Shown here: positions 31,925-42,555 of the stretch, one piece after another
Numbering within the stretch: position 1 is the first letter of the stretch
Layout of the letters: each line of letters begins with the position of its first letter
Source of the DNA: Micrasema longulum
Taxonomy: Eukaryota > Arthropoda > Insecta > Trichoptera > Brachycentridae
Assembly (NCBI GenBank): GCA_022494885.1
Contig: JAGVSM010001655.1
Span: 38,911 to 102,910, forward strand
DNA length: 64,000 nt
Direction of reading: 5' to 3'
Program-made: the position numbers and the translations under genes
Notes under the pieces: model-generated
Seen by the model: only the letters and a program-made list of their open reading frames with translations
The model's database searches: none
Told to the model about the DNA's origin: nothing

Positions 31925-32460
31925 GGCTCAATGCCAAGCAAGCTCCTGAGGTCACTGCAACCCGTGTAGGCTTATTGTGATAAGTCCTTGTAGATTAATT
32001 CTTGCACTTTAAGCCTAGGTCTTTGAAGATTCTGGCTACTGAAAGCAGAGCGAGTGCTTTCATACCTATTGCTCCTCCTCTCTCTTTTTTTCTCTCTTCT
32101 CCTTCTCCAAGCACAAAGTCCTTAAATTATATGGCAATTGAGTAGGGGGCGAGTACTCTTACATTATTACGTCTAACCAATGGTCCACCGAAGATGCGTC
32201 CTCTTTTGTGATATAAAACCTTACACTCGAAACCTTATCGTACATCTTGGAGTTTTAGAGGTATTTATTCAGAATTAGGTGTTCATTCAATCTGCAGTGC
32301 CCAGTAAAGGCTCTAGTGATTACTTTCATTTGATTTCGGCGTAGTTTCATTAGGTCGAATGCAAACCTTTACGAGTACCCATTCAGTATTTCCTTGCAAG
32401 GTGCTTTATGCCAGACCATTATATTGTGCTTCCGGTCCAACGACCCAAGTTCATTACGAG
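31925..32460 (-). pseudogene. LINE fragment with RNase H-like C-terminus
   Basis: The minus strand reads LMKLRRNQMKVITRAFTGHC, then RLNEHLILNKYL and a stop, then VSSVRFYITKEDASSVDHWL and more. The block F-T-G-H-C-x-L-N-x-H-L follows the RNase H domain in R1/I/LOA-type LINEs. The rest is frame-broken. Its 3' boundary and the adjoining 32464-32740 segment may belong to different insertions. Confidence 0.55.
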
Positions 32461-32463
32461 GAG

Positions 32464-32740
32464 CACAATAAATTTTATTTATTTATTAATACTTTTACAA
32501 TGTTTGTATTCTATTTTTTATACAGAATAATGTTCCCTCACTGGGGTTGTCCCGTGCCGAGGGAAACATTTTACAAAAAGTGAAACATGCCTTAAATTAG
32601 TTATTTAACAAAGTCAACATAATAATAGAAAATAAAAAAACGTGATTAATCTATTAAACCTAATTATCATTAACATAATGAGCAATATAAACTAAAATAA
32701 TCATAAAAAAACATAACCAATTTATATAGACCTGTAGACC
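32464..32740 (-). mobile_element. LINE 3' end (shared with 52905-53160)
   Basis: The T-rich edge is followed by TGTTCCCTCACTGGGGTTGT, CCCGTGCCGAGGGAAACATT and GAAACATGCCTTAAATTAGT. The copy at 52905-53160 matches almost throughout. The T-rich left edge means the minus strand carries the 3' tail. Confidence 0.65.
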
Positions 32741-32759
32741 AAATTTCATATACATTATA

Positions 32760-33120
32760 GAACAAACCTTATAAACTTTTTCAAAGATGAGCAGTAATCA
32801 TATTTAATGTAGTTACTTCATATATGATTTTCTGTTTTTATATATATTTTTATTATAAACCTTATTATGTTTAAAATTTGATTTACTTTTTATATTAATT
32901 TTTAAAGTTCTCGTATACTTTTTATTCAAACTTTTGTTTTATTTAAATTTTTTTTTTTTTTTAAATATTATGTTATATAATTTTTAGGCTTGATTATTGT
33001 TCCTTAGTTTTGAGTGCAAATATGTAGTTTAAAAAATATCAAACCTTATATGTTTATATTATAAATTTGTAAAAGGCAATTATGCCGTGTATGTTAATAA
33101 AAATAAAATAAAAATAAATA
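32760..33120 (+). mobile_element. LINE 3' end
   Basis: The plus-strand end is TAAAAGGCAATTATGCCGTG, then TATGTTAATAAAAATAAAAT with (AAATA)n. A minus-strand relative of this terminus is at 41145-41200. Confidence 0.45.
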
Positions 33121-33335
33121 AATAAAATTACACAATTTTTACCTACTTGTCTTGATCCACTCATCGATCCGTGCGCAACGCACCTCCACTATCCATTTCT
33201 TAATAGCAATTTTATATTGTGAGTATTTACTTATTGCCCTTATGGATAATGGAAGTAGATCGTACACATTAACCGAGTAGTAGGCCAATCCTCTTTGACC
33301 GAAGGTTGTTTTAATTTTTAATTTTTAATTGTTTT
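33121..33335 (-). pseudogene. LINE reverse-transcriptase C-terminal fragment
   Basis: The minus-strand frame gives TFGQRGLAYYSVNVYDLLPL, then SIRAISKYSQYKIAIKKWIV. The F-G-Q-R, Y-D-L-L-P and K-x-x-I-K-K-W spacing fits the end of CR1/Jockey-type ORF2. The frame is open for about 55 codons. Confidence 0.6.
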
Positions 33336-34328
33336 TGCATCATCAGGGTGGAGTATCTATGAGTAGATATGTGTACCGTGACGTATGCTTCCCCTTGCTA
33401 CATATCAACGTACCTACACAAAACTTGAAGGTAAGGGGTCAATAGTGTATCTTCGTAAACGCGCGAGAGAATTTATCTTCAAGTATACCGTCATGGTGAA
33501 GGTATGACGTTCTTAGCTTCCCGTCATAATCACGGTCCTGCTATTCCAACAACAGTACACTAGTAACTTTGCAATGGCTAGGGCACGATTACGAAGAGAC
33601 GGTAACACATTTATCAATTAATTTGGCCTCAAATGTTTCGATTAATTCAGCGTTTTTCGGCGAATAAGCTTCAATTGGAAACCATAAATTTTTGAATAAA
33701 TTGTTTTATGAATACTTCAAACCCAGTACAGCAAAACGTTTTTTGTAAATTTATGTTATCACTTCTAAAAATAAATCCTCTCCATAGATATTGAAAACAA
33801 CAAAATTAAACATTCAGAAGCTAGAAAATAATAGCATTTGTTTACCTTTCAATATGCGATATTCAAATATTATCGCGCATCTACATTTCTTAAGTGAAAT
33901 TACAGTATGTGGGATGTGGGTGGTATGTTTGGTATGTCAATGCGTAGTAAGTATACAAACATATTTTTTGTTGTTTGCTGGTGATTCATCTTAACTGCCT
34001 AACTAGAGGTAGCTTCCCCGTTCTAAAACAGTTAATACATATTTTAAATTTTTATTTTTAGCATCAATACTATCCACTTAAAAAAAAAAACATTAATCCA
34101 TTTTGATAGTTTTGCCATTTTTTTAAATTATTATTTAAAAGGAGATAAAATTTGAATATAAATTAAATAAAGTAAAAAAAAAATAAAAATAAACTATTTT
34201 AAATTTGAAAAGAGTTGGAGAGTTATAAATTTGATGTAAGGTACGCTCATGTCCTAAATCCTGACACATTACCAATAAATCTAGAAATCAACTTACATAC
34301 GTCCACCTTCATCGGATAACAATTTCTC
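33336..34328. other. AT-rich non-coding stretch
   Basis: No gene seen. TTTTAATTTTTAATTTTTAA at 33309-33328 is a short tandem run on its left edge. Confidence 0.4.
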
Positions 34329-34484
34329 CGGAGACTTATTCTGTCACAATTTCGTTTCGTAAGTTCGTTCGTTTGTCATATATCAATCTCACTCTAACGC
34401 AATAAAAATCGTATTTTGCTCTCATTTCCTCTCATACGATACGAATGAATTTACGAAACGAATAAGTTACAGAATAAAGTCCCG
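34329..34484. mobile_element. Foldback MITE, about 156 bp
   Basis: GGAGACTTATTCTGTCACAA on the left is mirrored by AAGTTACAGAATAAAGTCCC on the right. Inside, TTTCGTTTCGTAAGTTCGTT faces GAATTTACGAAACGAATAAG. Confidence 0.75.
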
Positions 34485-35096
34485 ACCAATACCGAGTAAA
34501 AATGAGACCAACACTTCTCAGACTGACAACCCCACCATTCATCCATTAATACTAATCGTACTAAACATTTTATTTGTATCCATAAAATTCACTTAGCCTA
34601 CAAATTAAGTTAATCTTTAATTCTATATAATCTATCATCGTTTCGCCGACAATGTTAAGCGGTTGTTAAGTATTTTTATTTTCTCATCACGATTACACAA
34701 ATTTGTTTTAACAAAATATACTCAAACGTTTTTTCCAAGAAAAAATTACCTATTCTTCCTTTTTGTCATCAACAAATAAACAAAAAAAAACCATCATCAA
34801 ATTGTACATTGATTCAACTATCACGTTATTTTGTTTTTCAATGTTAACTGATATTTCCGACGCAACAACGATTTATAAGTATACAAATATCATAGAAAAA
34901 ACTAGAGATCTGATGTGGCTTTTATTTTAAGAATTTTATTCGCACAATTGTCAATAAAGAAGTTCAGTGTTACGGGAAATATGACATAAAAATGTTTCAT
35001 TACACGCGGTAAAAAATAGAGCATTGAATTGTACGGCGAAGTTTCTCGAAAATGCATAATTAAATTCATTAAAATGATTTTAATAAAAATTGTCTA
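34485..35096. other. Non-coding, nothing recognised
   Basis: No supported feature. Confidence 0.4.
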
Positions 35097-35750
35097 CTTT
35101 GAACTACGTCACAAGTTCTTGTGAATCAAGCAATTTATCAAAGTGTGACAGATTTCCGGTTTTCAGGTATCTATTTTTTATAATGTTTCTTCGTCTTCTG
35201 CACGTGTCATGTCGGGTCCACAGTGCACAGTTCTAATCCTGGTCCATGCTCGGATGTTTCGAAGCCAGGAAAGCTGTTTTCTTCCGACCCATCTACGTCC
35301 CTCGATATTCCCCTTCGTGACAAGCTGAAGTATGGCATATTTATCACCTCTCAACACATGGCCAAAATATGAAATCTTACGGAGTTTAACAGTGATGAAT
35401 AGTTCTCTCTTAGTATTGGCTCTACGTAATACTTCGTTGTCGGTTATCATGTCGGTCCAAGATATTCTTAACATTCTACGGTGGATCCACATTTCAAATG
35501 CTTCAAGGCGGTTTATAATATTAACTTTTAGAGTCCACGCCTCTACGCCGTACAGTAAGACAGACCATATTTGATCATTCGACCACATTTGACCATTCGT
35601 TGTCTCAGCTTAAGGTTTATATTATCGTCACAAATATATATATAACGTTTAGTGTATTTTAACGCTTTAGAGCTCTACCTTTAAACGTCAGCACAACTCA
35701 CCAACGACAACTCGTGACATCACACGCGGAGTAATTTCAAAATTACAAAA
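35097..35750 (-). repeat. Dispersed repeat E, split by a LINE
   Basis: One end (GAACTACGTCACAAGTTCTT, then GATTTCCGGTTTTC) lies at 35101-35165. The other (ACTCGTGACATCACACGCGG, then AGTAATTTCAAAATTAC) lies at 35709-35745. Both are reverse complements of parts of 16915-17075. The LINE fragment at 35178-35620 separates them. Confidence 0.65.
35178..35620 (-). pseudogene. RTE-like LINE ORF2 C-terminal fragment
   Basis: The minus-strand frame is open for 136 codons. Blocks in order are IWSVLLYGVEAWTLKVNIIN, RLEAFEMWIHRRMLRISWTD, NEVLRRANTKRELF, KISYFGHVLRGDKYAIL and EGRRWVGRKQLSWLRNIRAW. This is the region after the catalytic palm in RTE-like endonuclease-reverse transcriptases, where L-Y-G-x-E-x-W-T and the E-M-W-x-x-R-R-M-L-x-I-S-W-T-D block are typical. 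It ends near CATGACACGTGCAGAAGACG (minus strand). The amino-terminal two-thirds are missing. Confidence 0.8.
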
Positions 35751-35759
35751 CATTGAAAA

Positions 35760-36300
35760 TCATAGTGATGATACTACGATACTTTTTTTTGCTTAGATTG
35801 ATAGACTAACAAAAAAATATGAAGAAAACCTCAGAATTTCCTCATGACGGTAGTATTAATCAAACGAAAATGAGTAGTATTAATTTATATAAATATCTGC
35901 TTACTTATTGAACAAAATAAATATATTATTCGATGATAATATAATAAACGTATGATCTAACAAAATTAAGTAAGTAGTAAATATTTAGAAAGCTTGACAT
36001 TGTCTTCCGTAAAGGAAACATTGTTGTAAAAAAAAATTAGGAAGATATGTAACCTTCATAAATAGGTAATAACTAAATTCTTTTGTCGGTCCTCTTAATT
36101 AAATTTTGCTTTGCCGAACAGAAGCAAAAATTTTGAATGCTAACATGGAATTTCAGATACACTAAAATTAAAATTTTCATTAGCTTTCTTTCAAGTATTT
36201 GAAATAATCTGTTTGAAATATTTGCTTCAATAATTTCAAGACTTTGCAAGAATTTTATCGTAATGAATTTTTCCAAATAGCATTAAGATAATAAATTTAA
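35760..36300. other. AT-rich non-coding stretch
   Basis: No supported feature. Confidence 0.4.
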
Positions 36301-36304
36301 AAAA

Positions 36305-36785
36305 TGAATTTTTTGCACCACAGCATGCCGAGAGGCCTAATTACTGTCCCGAAAAAGGACATCGAGTGGAGATATAAATATGTCCTCCACGTTGAGGGTG
36401 GTGGGCGTACTCGCCTTCCATACATGAGGTCCTAGGTTCGATTCATGGAAGATTTACATAAAATATTTGTTTTTAAAGATGCTCTGCAACTAAACTATTT
36501 CATTGTCAATGAACTGGCACCGTTAGATTGGCAACTGATTTTACAATGCAGTCCCCTATGCACCACCGGGCGCGGATGGGGATTGTTGATGATGATGATC
36601 TCACCCGGAATCGTACATGGAACCCTCCGCGCGTGAGGCGAGCGTCTTGACGCTTACCTCACACACGGAAGGTTCCGGGTTAAAAAAAAAAAAAAAGTGA
36701 TTTTCTCAAGCCTGGGTGTATTGTGCTGTAATTCACCGCTGTAATTGGGCCGCCTGGCCTATTGCGGTGCAAAAAATAAATATAC
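36305..36785. mobile_element. Cluster of SINE pieces
   Basis: Four pieces follow one another: a SINE-A 3' end on the minus strand (TTTTTTGCACCACAGCATGC, 36311-36352); a SINE-B leader end, head and tail on the plus strand (ATCGAGTGGAGATATAAATA, B box GGTTCGATTCATGG, tail GCAGTCCCCTATGCACCACC plus GATGATGATGAT, about 36360-36600); a SINE-A head on the minus strand (about 36601-36650); and a SINE-A on the plus strand (about 36650-36782) that lacks part of its B-box region. Confidence 0.65.
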
Positions 36786-36804
36786 ATTACCTTTATAGAC
36801 TTTT

Positions 36805-37015
36805 CAGGAATTGAATCGAAGAGCTCAATTTCGGTAGCCAAACGAACAAACCACTGCACAAAGAGGCAAGCATTTCTCTAATGTGCACCTAATTACGCTT
36901 ACGGCACTGTTATTGTAAAACCAGTTTTATTATCTCGATGGACAATTTAAAGGCGAGATAATCAGTCTTACGCTTCAGGTGCCAATCCAGGGTAACATTT
37001 TAAATCATTTGAAAT
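36805..37015 (-). mobile_element. SINE-B fragments
   Basis: A minus-strand head (CTTTGTGCAGTGGTTTGTTC, then CTTCGATTCAATTCCTG) lies at 36810-36870. A body (TGGATTGGCACCTGAAGCGT, then AAGACTGATTATCTCG) lies at about 36945-37000. Confidence 0.55.
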
Positions 37016-37985
37016 CAATTAACGCCCATGGGCTACGTATTTTAAATGCGCTTTTTTACTAACCAGTTTTGACCCGATACTATCAAGATATTATAATCAG
37101 ATTTAAACATCAACAGGTTGACTCCAAAATACTTCCTCAAGTAAATAAATATAGTAAAATATAACAAAAAATACAAAACAATAATAATAATTATAATACT
37201 TACGTACTGATAATGTTTTGAAGTCACGGAAAGTTTCGGAATAATTATTTTATTTAAGCAGCGTTTTACGCCTTTCACAGTTTTATATTGTTCGATATCG
37301 GATATATTTTTATAATTTGTATTTGAAGGGTGTTTATTTATACCATATTAAGGCCATACGATCAATTTGATAGTTTAATGTTTAGAGTTAAATTAATAAC
37401 TGCACCTTAAAGGATAAACCGCGAAAGTTACATTGAACGAAATGTTCAGAAAACAAGATCTTTTGATTGTGCGATTTCCAAAATATCATACCTTTTAAAC
37501 CAAATGAGATAATTTTGACGTATAAAAAAAATGGTATATTTAAATATCGTTTAAATAAAATATTGTTTTAGAAATCTTTAACCTAAGTATGTATATAGAA
37601 GATAAAGAAATAGTATTTTTTTGTTAATAAACCATGACTATTATTAGTATTATTATTACTAAACAAAAAAAAAATTTATGTAAAATAATGTTTTTTTCTA
37701 TGTTAATAGTTAATGTTAAAATAGCATACCTGGGACAACTTGATGTTTTTTGTATTGTAGGCTTCAGATTTTTTTTCAACTTAATAAAAACACTTTCATG
37801 ACGTAAGTGAACTTCGGTGTTTTATTCACGAATAAAATAACTTATTGCGATAATTTTTGAATTTTCAACTTTATAACGGCAATTTGCGTTGATGCGTTTT
37901 TATCAAAATGATCTGTATATTATTTTTTTATTTTCAATATATTCAGTTTCAGTGCTGCAGAGCAGCGTTTATTTTATAATTAAAA
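37016..37985. other. AT-rich non-coding stretch
   Basis: No supported feature. An AATAATAATAATT run lies near 37177-37190. Confidence 0.4.
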
Positions 37986-37989
37986 AATA

Positions 37990-38502
37990 CATAAAATAAT
38001 TTGTTACCCACTAAGTCTAAAGACTTTTCGGTGGGAAACATTTAAAAAAAAAAAAATTATGACAGGTTTATATAACATTTATTTTATTTGTATTTTACAG
38101 ATTTATTTATAAACAGGCACTATAAAGTATCTAGAAGATATTTCTTCAGTTCTTTTTTTTCATTTGAAGATTTTTCATGTTAATGATGGTTTGAGGGAGA
38201 TCATTGAACAATCTTGGAACAACGCAATTTAATGTTCGCTCTCCGAAGTAATTTGTAATTCGGGGAACAGACAGGGAGCTCTTAGTTTTTAATCTAGTGT
38301 TGTGAGTGTGGGAAACTCTTTTTTTATATTCCGGATCAACAAAGTGATCCACAATCAATGTGTACTCACAAAGTTGTTTTACCGGCAGGACATTACAGAA
38401 TTTAAAATATACACTTTCGCCCATATGTTTCGCCTCACGGATTATGCTATCCGGTACGATCACCCTCAACAGTCCCACCTGAATATCATAAATTTTACCC
38501 AA
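37990..38502 (-). pseudogene. CR1/Jockey-like LINE C-terminus and 3' end
   Basis: The minus-strand frame (38146-38502) is open for 118 codons. Blocks include LCEYTLIVDHFVDPEYKKR, SHTHNTRLKTKSSLSVPRI, TNYFGERTLNCVVPRLFNDL and PQTIINMKNLQMKKKN. The N-T-R, L-x-V-P-R, F-G-E-R-x-L and F-N-D-L-P series is the classic end of this LINE type. The 3'UTR region continues down to about 37990 and includes CACTAAGTCTAAAGACTTTT. No catalytic domain remains. Confidence 0.75.
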
Positions 38503-38523
38503 ATTTTACCCATTCCATTTTGT

Positions 38524-38795
38524 ATATTTTGTCGGCCTTGTGGTGTACTGGTCAGCGCATTTGCCTAACATGCAAGGGGTCTCGGGTTCGATTCCCGACA
38601 TGGTTGACATTAAATATTTATTTAAAAAGGCGTTTTTACGCTAGAATATTACATAGTTCCTGGACTGGCACCTGAAGCGTAAGACTGTTTATCTTACCTT
38701 CATGTTACAAAAATGATCAAGGTACGCATCTATTGGCTTACTAATGCAGTGCCCTATGCACCATAAGAAACGGAGAGGGAATGATGATGATGTAT
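38524..38795 (+). mobile_element. SINE-B type element, full head-to-tail
   Basis: The head is GTCGGCCTTGTGGTGTACTG, then TTTGCCTAACATGCAAGGGG and TCGGGTTCGATTCCCGACAT. The body is CTGGACTGGCACCTGAAGCG, then TTACAAAAATGATCAAGGTA. The tail is TGCAGTGCCCTATGCACCAT, then GATGATGATG. This is the cleanest copy for judging the family's structure. It lacks the long leader. Confidence 0.8.
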
Positions 38796-39380
38796 TTTAA
38801 CAAAATGGCAACAATTATTTCAGTTAATTTTTTTTTGTTGCAAATGGCCCAATTGTACTCGAAAACGTTTATGATTTGAACATTATGTAAAAAAAAAAAA
38901 GTATTTGAAAGATTAAAGTCGATTTTTAGTGATAACAGAAAGGAATTAGTGTCATGAAAACAGATTACTAAAGCAACCAATTGTTCCCACGTTGACGAAA
39001 AATTTACGCTTTTTTTAGATTTTGATTATATGCGTACTTTTTTCGATGCAACTGGCCGCCAAAACGTAAAATTCTACCGCTGTATCGCGAATTAAGTCAA
39101 TGACCTAAAAAAATGCCCACCACAAAGATTGACCGCATTTTCGCGAAATCACCGCGTGACGTGGCGCCGCAGTAATAACCACTCGTATATTACTCGACTG
39201 AAGCAATTGCAAATCGTAAGGGTCTCACAGGCCATCAGAATTGATCAGTGAGATCGTAATATGTCTTGATTTAATTAAGTTTCTCGACTACAATTGGACA
39301 CAGATTTATCGATGATTTTTCGATATACTTACTCTTAAGACGATATGCATCAGGAGAGCGGTTTGATAAGTAAGTATGTT
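38796..39380. other. Non-coding, nothing recognised
   Basis: A GC-richer patch at 39130-39180 (ATCACCGCGTGACGTGGCGC) is unassigned. Confidence 0.35.
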
Positions 39381-40155
39381 AACATATTACAACAGAGATG
39401 AAGAACATTTTAGAGAAAGTAATATAGAAGTCTAGGCACCTACAGGTCTTATGACCTGTCATTGACTGGTTTAAGTGACCACTTTACACACTGTGTGTAT
39501 TCACCATTCTGCCCATATTTAAACATCTATGTTCCTTCAATTCTTTCATCTGTTTGTTGATAAATCCACTTGGTCCGAGAAGAAATATAGAAATTGAAAA
39601 AAATACAATTTTCCAAGAAAGAGTCACTGATATGGTTTGGTCACGTAGAACGAATGGACGACGAAAGAATGGTAAAACAAGGAAATATGGCGAAAATTAA
39701 CGGCCACGTGAGACGAGGACGACCAAGGAAGAAGTGGCATGATCAGATAAACCAAAATCTTAAGTCTGGTCATGTCAAAAGCAGACAGAACCGAAGGGCA
39801 TGTATGACAAGATGTATTAATGTGGAAGAAGCTAGGAATGTATGCCAGGATAGACGAAATGACGTGATGGTAGTAGTAGTAGTAGTACAATTTTCCGGCG
39901 TTGCCTAGTATGTAGGTGAAAGAATTCAATTAGATGAATCTCACCCGCATAAACAAAGGTTTCAGCTCTTTCACTTCACAAACATCAACAGATGAAAGAA
40001 TTGAAGGAATATAGATATTCAAATATGGGCAGAATGGTAAATGTTACACAGTGTGTAAAGTTGCCAGCCAATGTCAAGGTCATAAGCCTTCTAGATGCCT
40101 AGACTTTTATATTACTTTCTTTAAAATGTTCTTTATCTCTGTTGTAATATGTTAA
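39381..40155. mobile_element. TTAA-flanked foldback element, interrupted by a LINE
   Basis: The arms of about 180 bases are mirrored: CATATTACAACAGAGATGAA on the left against TTCTTTATCTCTGTTGTAATATG on the right (with small gaps), then TGACTGGTTTAAGTGACCAC against TGGCAACTTTACACACTGTG-type pairing inside. TTAA lies at both edges. Related single arms lie at 8610, 12860, 19690, 30595, 58548 and 60350. TTAA is the piggyBac target, but TA would also fit the edges. No transposase is seen. Confidence 0.7.
39615..39885 (+). mobile_element. RTE-A LINE insertion with 11-bp target duplication
   Basis: Perfect TACAATTTTCC duplications flank it (39604-39614 and 39886-39896). The coding remnant reads LIWFGHVERMDDERMVKQGN, then HVRRGRPRKKWHDQINQ, then QNRRACMTRCINVEEARNV, the C-terminal end of an RTE-like ORF2. 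The tail is (GTA)n at about 39868-39885. This is a 5'-truncated insertion of about 271 bases into the foldback at 39381-40155. Confidence 0.85.
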
Positions 40156-40345
40156 TCGTAACAGCTCTTCAGGGAGTTGAATCCAGTCCTTGTCTAGAAA
40201 AATTTGGATAAACTCAAAATATTGTTGAAATATGTATGTATTTAATACAGATTTTCTGTCACTTCTCGCAGATGCCTTCCCGAATACTGTGCAAAAAAGA
40301 CAACTGCACCTCGCGTCTATCGGACTGATTTTGCCTAGCAAAAAT
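40156..40345 (-). repeat. Dispersed sequence shared with 18720
   Basis: The reverse complement of 40170-40220 (AAATTTTTCTAGACAAGGAC, then TGGATTCAACTCCC) matches 18727-18765 (AAATTTTTGTGGACAAGGAC, then TGGATTCGACCCTC). A minus frame runs through it (FIQIFLDKDWIQLPEELLRL) but I do not recognise a family. Confidence 0.4.
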
Positions 40346-41144
40346 CGGAAAATCGAGATCTCACATTACCGTTTTCACTGCCCCAAAACTGTATCAGAAA
40401 TAAATTTTCTGTGTCCGTACGATAAATGAAAAAACTGGGAGGTTTGTAGGGATTTCGGATGGTTCTTGCTCGTATAAAACGGATAATCAACAACAAAAAA
40501 TCAAACGACAGGAACACGCCAATGGTGGATATCTATTGTGTGAAAAATATAGTGCCATAATCCAGGGAGAAAATACGGGAATGCGTCTGTTTAAAGAAAG
40601 GTTAGACCGCACATCCTCTTAACGGTTTCTGAATTGAATTAATAAATTAAATGGAAGTCGATTAAGTATCAATCCACGTCAGACTAGTATTGCGATATCG
40701 CAAGATCAATGAAACCGGTAAGTAATTGGGCTACAAAAATAAGATAAAATTACCAATCTGTCAATTAATTTATTTAACTTTAAACTACCTATAACGAACT
40801 TCCACCAATAAATTTAAATATTTAAAAAACTTTCCATTAAAATATACAGAAATATTCGTATGCGTTATATTAACTGCAAAGTAGCTCGTTGATTGGATAG
40901 TGAGTACCTACAAATTACGAGTTCTGACAAAACTGTATACTTTGCTTCTTGGTATCGAAAATTCCTAAGTTATTTGCATTCTGAGAATTCGCGTCCTAAC
41001 TTCATGGGACTAAAGTCTTGTATTGAGTCAGATCGAATTGAGTAGGCACGAGTTAACTAGTACAATAAAACATAATATAAAAAGAGTTATAAAAAAGTTA
41101 TAATATTAGTTTAAATGAATAAATATTTTTATTTATTGAAAGTT
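40346..41144. other. Non-coding; short LINE-3'-like patch
   Basis: CTTCATGGGACTAAAGTCTT, then GTATTGAGTCAGATC at 41000-41034 resembles 54131-54170 and, loosely, the hairpin region of family H. Nothing else recognised. Confidence 0.35.
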
Positions 41145-41200
41145 TCAATTTATTTTTTAAGTGTACACGGCACAAATGCCTTTTATAAACATTTATTTAT
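41145..41200 (-). mobile_element. Short LINE 3' terminus
   Basis: TTTATTTTTTAAGTGTACAC, then GGCACAAATGCCTTTTATAA is the reverse complement of the terminus at 33065-33100. Confidence 0.45.
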
Positions 41201-42209
41201 TTATTCATTCAAAATTACACTACTTAAAATATTAATGAACTTATTAAGGCTTTTAGGCTATGCCCGTGTCAAGCCATAATAAATAACAATAAAAATACAT
41301 TTTAAAATTATTAGATTAAATTATAATGACATGTGATGCAATAGAATAACAATCTAGAAAAAAAAGTATAAGTAATAAATAATGAAATTCTAAATAATAC
41401 AATGCAAAAAAGATAATCAGAAATAAGTTTTGAAATATAAAATATTCAAATTAAGAATCACACATAATCAAATACACAAAATAATTGTATCATTAAAATC
41501 AACAAAATAATCGTAGAATATTTAAAAAAAACAAAATAAGAGTATCATTGAAATCAACAGAAAAAGAATATATATTTATAAAAACATAATTGAAATGATA
41601 ATTGAGATATGTTTTCTAGAAACTCACTCAATACTCTAGTAAGAAATATAAGAAATAGAAGCAAATAATCATATAATAATAATAATAATAATAACATTAA
41701 TACATTTAACGTGTTCTATTACAAAATTATGAAATAATATGATAACAATATTTCCATACATAATAAACAGTTGTTTTACGCATTGTACGATATAATAACT
41801 TTGCGATTTTTATACTTAACATACTTAGGTAAAAAAATAATAAAAATAAAGATAACGCGGTATATTCGAAATAGCAAAAATCATAAATTATTGATTTGTT
41901 GGTATTGTTGCAATGTATATTGAATGCCCTAGGTATAATACTAACTGTCTCCTACTACGAGCTCAGGGATTCTCAACCGTTTGAAAAATAAAATATAACA
42001 AAGAATAAAATAATAAACCTACTAAACAATTTAATATTAAAAATAAAAAAATAAGAATATAAAAACTATGAAAAACAAATATCTATTATAACGTTTATAT
42101 ATGTATATTTGACTTGAATTTATTTACACATTTCTTTTTCTCTTTTTACAAATTAACATAAATACTTAAACAGCAGTCAGAATTCTAAACTATTTCTTTA
42201 ATAGCAAGC
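41201..42209. other. A-rich non-coding stretch
   Basis: An (AAT)n run lies at 41675-41693. T-rich TTTATTTATTTATTCATTCA at 41191-41210 may be another minus LINE end. No gene seen. Confidence 0.4.
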
Positions 42210-42220
42210 TTAAACTTCAT

Positions 42221-42555
42221 GCATTATGGACAAAATCAAGAAAGGATCTCTGCGCTGGTTTGGACATGTAGAACGAATGGACAGCGAAAGAACGGCTAAG
42301 AATATTTGCAATGCGAATGTTGATGGATGCAGAAATAGAGGAAGACCGAGAAAGACATGGCATGACCAAATCCAACAAATACTTAAAGATGAACATGTCA
42401 AAAATCGGAATAATCGGCGCACGTGCATGAGAAGATATGAATGTAGAGGAAGCGAGATCCGCATGCAAAGATAGAGTGTTGTGTCGTTCTATCCTCTCTG
42501 CCTACCCTTACGGGGAAACGGGGTGATGGTTTGTTTGTTTGTTTGTTTTGTTTGT
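42221..42555 (+). mobile_element. RTE-B LINE insertion with 11-bp target duplication
   Basis: Perfect TTAAACTTCAT duplications flank it (42210-42220 and 42556-42566). The frame reads IKKGSLRWFGHVERMDSER, then NRGRPRKTWHDQIQQILK, then NRNNRRTCMRRYECRGSE, where a frameshift breaks the usual NVEE end. The 3'UTR has ATCCTCTCTGCCTACCCTTA and a (GTTT)n tail. It is inserted into the 3' part of the LINE at 42556-43160. Confidence 0.85.

Noticed and set aside
40092..40341. 80-codon minus-strand frame as a gene
   Set aside because: It crosses the end of the TTAA foldback and a dispersed repeat, so it is a composite of repeat sequences.
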